Shown here: piece by piece, positions 41,801 to 44,494 of the stretch
Layout: each line of letters begins with the position of its first letter
How positions within the stretch are numbered: position 1 is the stretch's first letter
The notes under the pieces: model-generated
What the model saw: the letters and a program-made list of their open reading frames with translations, nothing else
Told to the model about the DNA's origin: nothing
Databases searched by the model: none
Assembly (NCBI RefSeq): GCF_004327285.1
Contig: NZ_QJUI01000027.1
Span: 1 to 44,494 of the forward strand
Origin: Phytopseudomonas daroniae
GTDB lineage: Bacteria; Pseudomonadota; Gammaproteobacteria; Pseudomonadales; Pseudomonadaceae
Length of the DNA: 44,494 bases
Direction: 5' to 3'
Made by a program: the position numbers and the translations under genes

Positions 41801-42562
41801 GGCTTTGAAGCCGTCAGCCGTGAACGTCAGCGTCGCCGGGATGTGCTCGACCAGAGGCTGTACCTCGCCACTCAAGCGTCCGGCCAGGTAGCCGCTGCTG
41901 TCGACCGTCAGCGCCAGGCTCTGAAGCAGGTCGCCTTCGACCTGCAGCGCCAGACTCCAGGGTTTCCCGTCTGGTGCTGGCAGCGTTGCGCGGCCCTGCA
42001 GGCTCAGCGGCCATTCACCACTGGGCTGCAAGCGCCCCTGCAGGTCGACGGTCAGATCGTCACGCTGCACGTGCAGCTTGCTGATGTTCAGGCCGTCGGC
42101 TGCCCAGTCCGCAGCGAGCTCCAGCTCCTGCAACTGATCCTCACCGTTCAACTGCAGACTGCCGATCCATACCTCACCGACCTGCAAGGCCAGCGGCAGA
42201 TCGAGTTGCGGCAGGCTGAAGGGCTCCTCACTCGGCGGCTCGTCGCTGGGTGCGAAGTTCAGCTCGATGCGTTCGCTACGCAGCGTATCGATGCACAGTG
42301 TCAGACGCAGCAGACAGGCAGGCGACCAGTCGAGCAGCGGCTGGCGAACCAGCACCTGATTGTCGCCCTGCTGCCAGAGCAACTGCTCGGCACTCCAGCG
42401 ACCACCCAGGCGCCCTTCGAATCCGTCGATCTGCAGCCCAGGCACCAGGCCCAATGTCCAGCGGCTGCCGGCAGCGGTCGCCAGCATCCAGATCAGCAGT
42501 ACGGCCAGCAACACCAGCAGGCCCGCCAGGCTCAGACCGACATACTTGAGCGCCCGCCTCAC
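38891..42562 (-). CDS. tamB: Translocation and assembly module inner-membrane component TamB
   Basis: TamB is a very long periplasm-spanning protein anchored in the inner membrane. It partners the outer-membrane TamA and is implicated in lipid transport to, and protein assembly in, the outer membrane. The 1223 residues have one N-terminal helix (about 7-30, VGLSLAGLLVLLAVLLIWMLA), a long beta-rich repetitive middle (AsmA/VPS13-like bridge), and a C-terminal TamB (DUF490) domain from about residue 880, ending LDLFYKRDF. It starts with GTG, overlapping the tamA stop by four bases (GTGA). The length is close to the E. coli protein (1259). Confidence 0.95.
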   Translation of the reverse strand: MRRALKYVGLSLAGLLVLLAVLLIWMLATAAGSRWTLGLVPGLQIDGFEGRLGGRWSAEQLLWQQGDNQVLVRQPLLDWSPACLLRLTLCIDTLRSERIELNFAPSDEPPSEEPFSLPQLDLPLALQVGEVWIGSLQLNGEDQLQELELAADWAADGLNISKLHVQRDDLTVDLQGRLQPSGEWPLSLQGRATLPAPDGKPWSLALQVEGDLLQSLALTVDSSGYLAGRLSGEVQPLVEHIPATLTFTADGFKADASLPDTLRLDALQLQAAGNLQDGYGIDGTATLPAEDGSVALALRGRVDAKGADIDTLRLAAADNQYLAVNGRLDWQEGFSADTHIDWQDFPWLRLYPLEEAPPVTLKKLTGDLAYEDGNYLGNLSAALDGPAGGFSVQTPLSGDLQQVHLPQLQIRAGQGTIDGQVTVGFADAVRWDAQLQVSDFDPAYWVAELPGRIAGPVRSKGQLLDGRLELTGDLDLRGRLRGQPAQLQTQVAGAGERWELNALTLRLGDNRIDGSGWLDQRLQGELRVALNRLGQLWPGLQGQATGRLGLAGSLQAPQGTFNLSGQGLAFEDMRLRQLGLDATLNANGQAKVQLRGLGIASGDTQIGDLTVNGGGNQRQQQMELSLQGEALQTSLALDGTLDQGNWRGRLSRAEVQAGGQDWRLQQPASLVRLASGQIDLGAHCLRSGEASLCGENQRLQPEPKIRYRLADFPLDSLSPWFPKDFAWQGRLNAEVHLDLPAAGPSGRVVVDAGSGTWRVRDDEQWVDFTYDSLRLSSELQSQRIDTQLNLSGPQIGELSVQAQLDPRPQNKPLSGQFRLSGLDLAIARPFVPMVERLAGRLDGSGNLSGDLLSPLVNGQLLLSGGEISGGELPTNFEDLQIRVLIAGESLQLNGGWRSGDQGQGTLNGALAWSGPLNANLSVQGRRLPVVVEPYATLEVEPDIQVRLAEDRLSVSGKVSIPRGEIVVRELPPSTVKVSDDAVIVGAEAREQQAVAISMDIDVDVGSDKLTFSGFGLNAELAGQVHIGDDMDTRGELNLNKGNFRGYGQRLTIRRARLLFAGPIDQPFLDIEAIRKVDEVVAGLRLTGSADQPRTEVFSEPAMSQEQALSYLVLGRPLSTGSEDNNMLAQAALALGVAGSSGVTGSVAQSLGIEDFQLDTEGSGNTTSVVASGNLSERLSLRYGVGVFEPVNTVALRYALSRRLYLEAASGLASSLDLFYKRDF

Positions 42563-44292
42563 AGTTCCGGCCCCATGGAGAAATGCAGACGCACCCCGCC
42601 CTCGTCATCCAGCGGGTGAGCCAGGTCGAGGCGCAACGGCCCCACCGGCGACACCCAGCGCATACCGATACCCACCGCGCTCTTGAGCGTCGGCATATCC
42701 AGGGAGTTGAAGGCATTACCGGTATCGTAGAAGGTCGCCACCCGCCACTTGTCCGCCACGCTGTACTGGTACTCGGCGCTGGCCGCGAACATATAACGTG
42801 CGCCGATCTTGTCGCCCTGGTTGTTCTCCGGCGACAGGCTCTGGTAGTCGTAACCGCGCACACTCTGGTCACCACCGGCGAAAAAGCGCAATGAGGGCGG
42901 CACGGAAGAATTGAACCCCCTGGACTCGGTACCGCCAAACTGTGCCCGACCGAGGAAACGGTGCTTTTGCCACAGGGTGGTCAAGCCCTTGACCAGCGCG
43001 TTGCCGTGGATGACGTCCGAATCGGCCAGCAAGCCCTCTTTGGCCAGCGAGGCGTCGAACTGCAGGCGGTAGCCGTAATTCGGGTCGATGCGGTTATCGC
43101 TGCGCAGGTAGGCAAAGCTGATGCCGGGCATCAGCAAGGTACTCAGGCCCGAATCGTCGCCCAGGCGATACTCCTCGCGTAGCCATTTCAGCGAGATCAC
43201 CCGTTGCCAGCCACTGTCCAGCTTGCTGTGCCATTCCGGGCCGACGGTCAACAGGCGACTGAGGCTGTCGGTGTTGGCGATCTCTTCGTACTGATAACCG
43301 CCGGAGATCCGCAATTTGTCGGTCAACGGCGGATCCAGCGGCACGTCGTACCACAGCCCGACGTTCTGCCGCGGCGCCGAGAGCTCCATCTCCGCGCCGT
43401 AACTGTGCCCTTGCGGGTTGGCCCAATGCCGCTCCCAGTTGGCGCGGCCGCGGGGCCCGACGTCGGTGGAAAAGCCAAGACCGAGGCCCATGGTACGCGG
43501 CAGACGGGTCTGCAGGTGTACCTCGACTGGAATCACCTGCTGCTCGGCGACCGTGGGGCTGGCATCGACCCGTACCGATTCGAAATAACCGCTGGAGCGC
43601 AACGCCTGATAGAGCTCGGCAATGCGCTCGGAGTCGTAGGGTGTGTTGGCGGAGAACGGCACCATGCGCTGCAGCAGGTCGTCGTCGAACGGCATGTCGC
43701 CCTCGAAACTCACGCTACCAAGGATGTAGCGCGGGCCACTGTCATAGACCAGTTCGATGTCGGCCAATCCGGCCTGGGGGTCGATGCTCAAGCGCTGCTG
43801 GGTGAAGTGTCCGCGAAAGAAGCCGTAGCGCGAAGCCTGGTTCTGAATGTGCCGCTTGGCCGCCTCGTAACGGCCATGATTGAGCCGGGCGCCCTGGGTG
43901 AGCTGTGCATCCCTGGGCAACTGGAAGGCGGGCATTTCCGCGGCCGGCCCGTCGACCCGCACCGTCACGCTGCCGATGCGTACCGGTTCGCCTGGCACGA
44001 TACGCACGTTCAGGCGCGGCGGCGTCTGCTCGACCACTTCGGTGCTGATCTGCGACTGGTAGTATCCCAGCGCCTGCGCCGCCTTTTCCGCCTGGCTTTC
44101 GACGACTCGACGCAAACGTTGCAGGGCCTCGACATCACGCTCGCCGAGACTGCCGATGTAACCTTCGACATTGCTCTTCAAGGCATTGTTGGCAGGCTGC
44201 ACACTGACCACGAGGCGAGCGTCTTCGGCCAGCGATACCGAACTGAACAGCAACAGTGCGCATCCCGCGCCTAGTGTAGAAATAACTCTCAT
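42559..44292 (-). CDS. tamA: Translocation and assembly module outer-membrane component TamA
   Basis: TamA is an Omp85-family outer-membrane protein. The 577 residues start with a signal peptide (MRVISTLGAGCALLLFSSVSLA, cut before EDA). Three POTRA domains follow (~25-265; LNVRIVPGEPVRIGSVTVRV, YILGSVSFEGDMPF and related) and a 16-strand barrel with the conserved loop-6 VRGYDY motif. It ends RLHFSMGPEL. It is the first gene of tamA-tamB. The start has only a weak Shine-Dalgarno sequence, and an insertion-sequence end lies 78 bp upstream, so its native promoter may be shortened or replaced. Confidence 0.95.
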   Translation of the reverse strand: MRVISTLGAGCALLLFSSVSLAEDARLVVSVQPANNALKSNVEGYIGSLGERDVEALQRLRRVVESQAEKAAQALGYYQSQISTEVVEQTPPRLNVRIVPGEPVRIGSVTVRVDGPAAEMPAFQLPRDAQLTQGARLNHGRYEAAKRHIQNQASRYGFFRGHFTQQRLSIDPQAGLADIELVYDSGPRYILGSVSFEGDMPFDDDLLQRMVPFSANTPYDSERIAELYQALRSSGYFESVRVDASPTVAEQQVIPVEVHLQTRLPRTMGLGLGFSTDVGPRGRANWERHWANPQGHSYGAEMELSAPRQNVGLWYDVPLDPPLTDKLRISGGYQYEEIANTDSLSRLLTVGPEWHSKLDSGWQRVISLKWLREEYRLGDDSGLSTLLMPGISFAYLRSDNRIDPNYGYRLQFDASLAKEGLLADSDVIHGNALVKGLTTLWQKHRFLGRAQFGGTESRGFNSSVPPSLRFFAGGDQSVRGYDYQSLSPENNQGDKIGARYMFAASAEYQYSVADKWRVATFYDTGNAFNSLDMPTLKSAVGIGMRWVSPVGPLRLDLAHPLDDEGGVRLHFSMGPEL

Positions 44293-44370
44293 GGCCGCGA
44301 TGCTATCACGGCAACCACCCTATTCCAGAGCCTGTACGAATCGAAACGATTTCAAGATCTGGCTCTCCTA

Positions 44371-44494
44371 GGGTCTGTTGAGATTCATCGTGAATTGATA
44401 ATGGTAGCGGCAAGATTGACCATGGCGCAAAAGCTTGCATCGGTCTTGTCACAGCGCATTGCAATACGCTTGAACTCCTTGAGTTTGCAAAAGA
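44371..44494 (-). mobile_element. End of an IS5-family insertion sequence (cut by the window edge)
   Basis: The terminal sequence begins at about 44371 with GGGTCTGTTGAGATTCA, which matches the type of terminal repeat seen in IS5/IS427-group elements. CTA directly precedes it, fitting the short TA or CTA-type target of that group. The other end lies outside the window. The transposase 3' end is inside. Confidence 0.8.
44385..44494 (-). CDS. IS5-family transposase, C-terminal fragment
   Basis: The last 35 codons can be read up to the window edge and end in TGA at 44385-44387. The peptide ends KLKEFKRIAMRCDKTD and then AATIINSR, the characteristic C-terminus of IS5/IS427-group transposases; the Arg and Lys around KRIAMRCDKT belong to the end of the DDE catalytic domain. 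The rest of the gene lies beyond the window. It is transcribed towards tamA. Confidence 0.85.
   Translation of the reverse strand, partial: FCKLKEFKRIAMRCDKTDASFCAMVNLAATIINSR

Overview
The window is high-GC gammaproteobacterial chromosome and reads throughout as Pseudomonas. The divergent gltA / sdhCDAB-sucAB-lpd-sucCD cluster, tusDCBE followed by a ybiB-type gene, a muxABC-opmB efflux operon and tamAB are all typical of that genus. No rRNA, tRNA, CRISPR array, prophage or defence island is visible. The only mobile DNA is one end of an IS5-type element at the right edge.
Layout. (1) 155-11545, minus strand: nine TCA-cycle genes, sdhC-sdhD-sdhA-sdhB-sucA-sucB-lpdG-sucC-sucD, encoding succinate dehydrogenase, 2-oxoglutarate dehydrogenase with its lipoamide dehydrogenase, and succinyl-CoA ligase. 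(2) gltA (citrate synthase) diverges from sdhC across a 364-nt region with one good sigma70 promoter for each side. (3) 13300-15664, plus strand: tusD-tusC-tusB-tusE and a ybiB-like gene, coupled by overlapping start and stop codons. (4) yqjG-type glutathionyl-hydroquinone reductase (plus), converging on an MHYT-GGDEF-EAL membrane protein for c-di-GMP turnover (minus). (5) 19165-28130, minus: muxA-muxB-muxC-opmB, an RND pump with two different inner-membrane subunits. (6) 28324-36602, minus: a seven-gene sugar operon, chvE-gguA-gguB-SDR-IlvD/EDD dehydratase-dgoK-SMP30, with the LysR gene gbpR diverging from it. (7) tpx, a small unknown gene, then tamB-tamA (minus). (8) The 3' end of an IS5-family transposase, 78 bp upstream of tamA and reading towards it.
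How the genes work together. Region 1 plus gltA covers most of the oxidative TCA cycle. Region 6 encodes sugar uptake by an ABC transporter, oxidation of an aldose to its lactone, lactone hydrolysis, dehydration of the aldonate and phosphorylation of the 2-keto-3-deoxy acid. This is a De Ley-Doudoroff-type route, most simply for D-galactose and possibly also L-arabinose or D-fucose. The final aldolase is not in the window.
The most interesting signals are regulatory or structural. An 18-bp perfect palindrome is centred about 65 bp upstream of the predicted chvE transcription start. CA-rich Hfq/Crc-type motifs lie in both the chvE and gbpR leaders. Degenerate heptamer repeats form inverted arrays in two unrelated operons. 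Stem-loops without U-tracts sit in the larger gaps of the sdh-suc operon. An IS end abuts tamA. I see no wholly new multi-gene system; the sugar operon and its control region are the best candidates for something not fully described.
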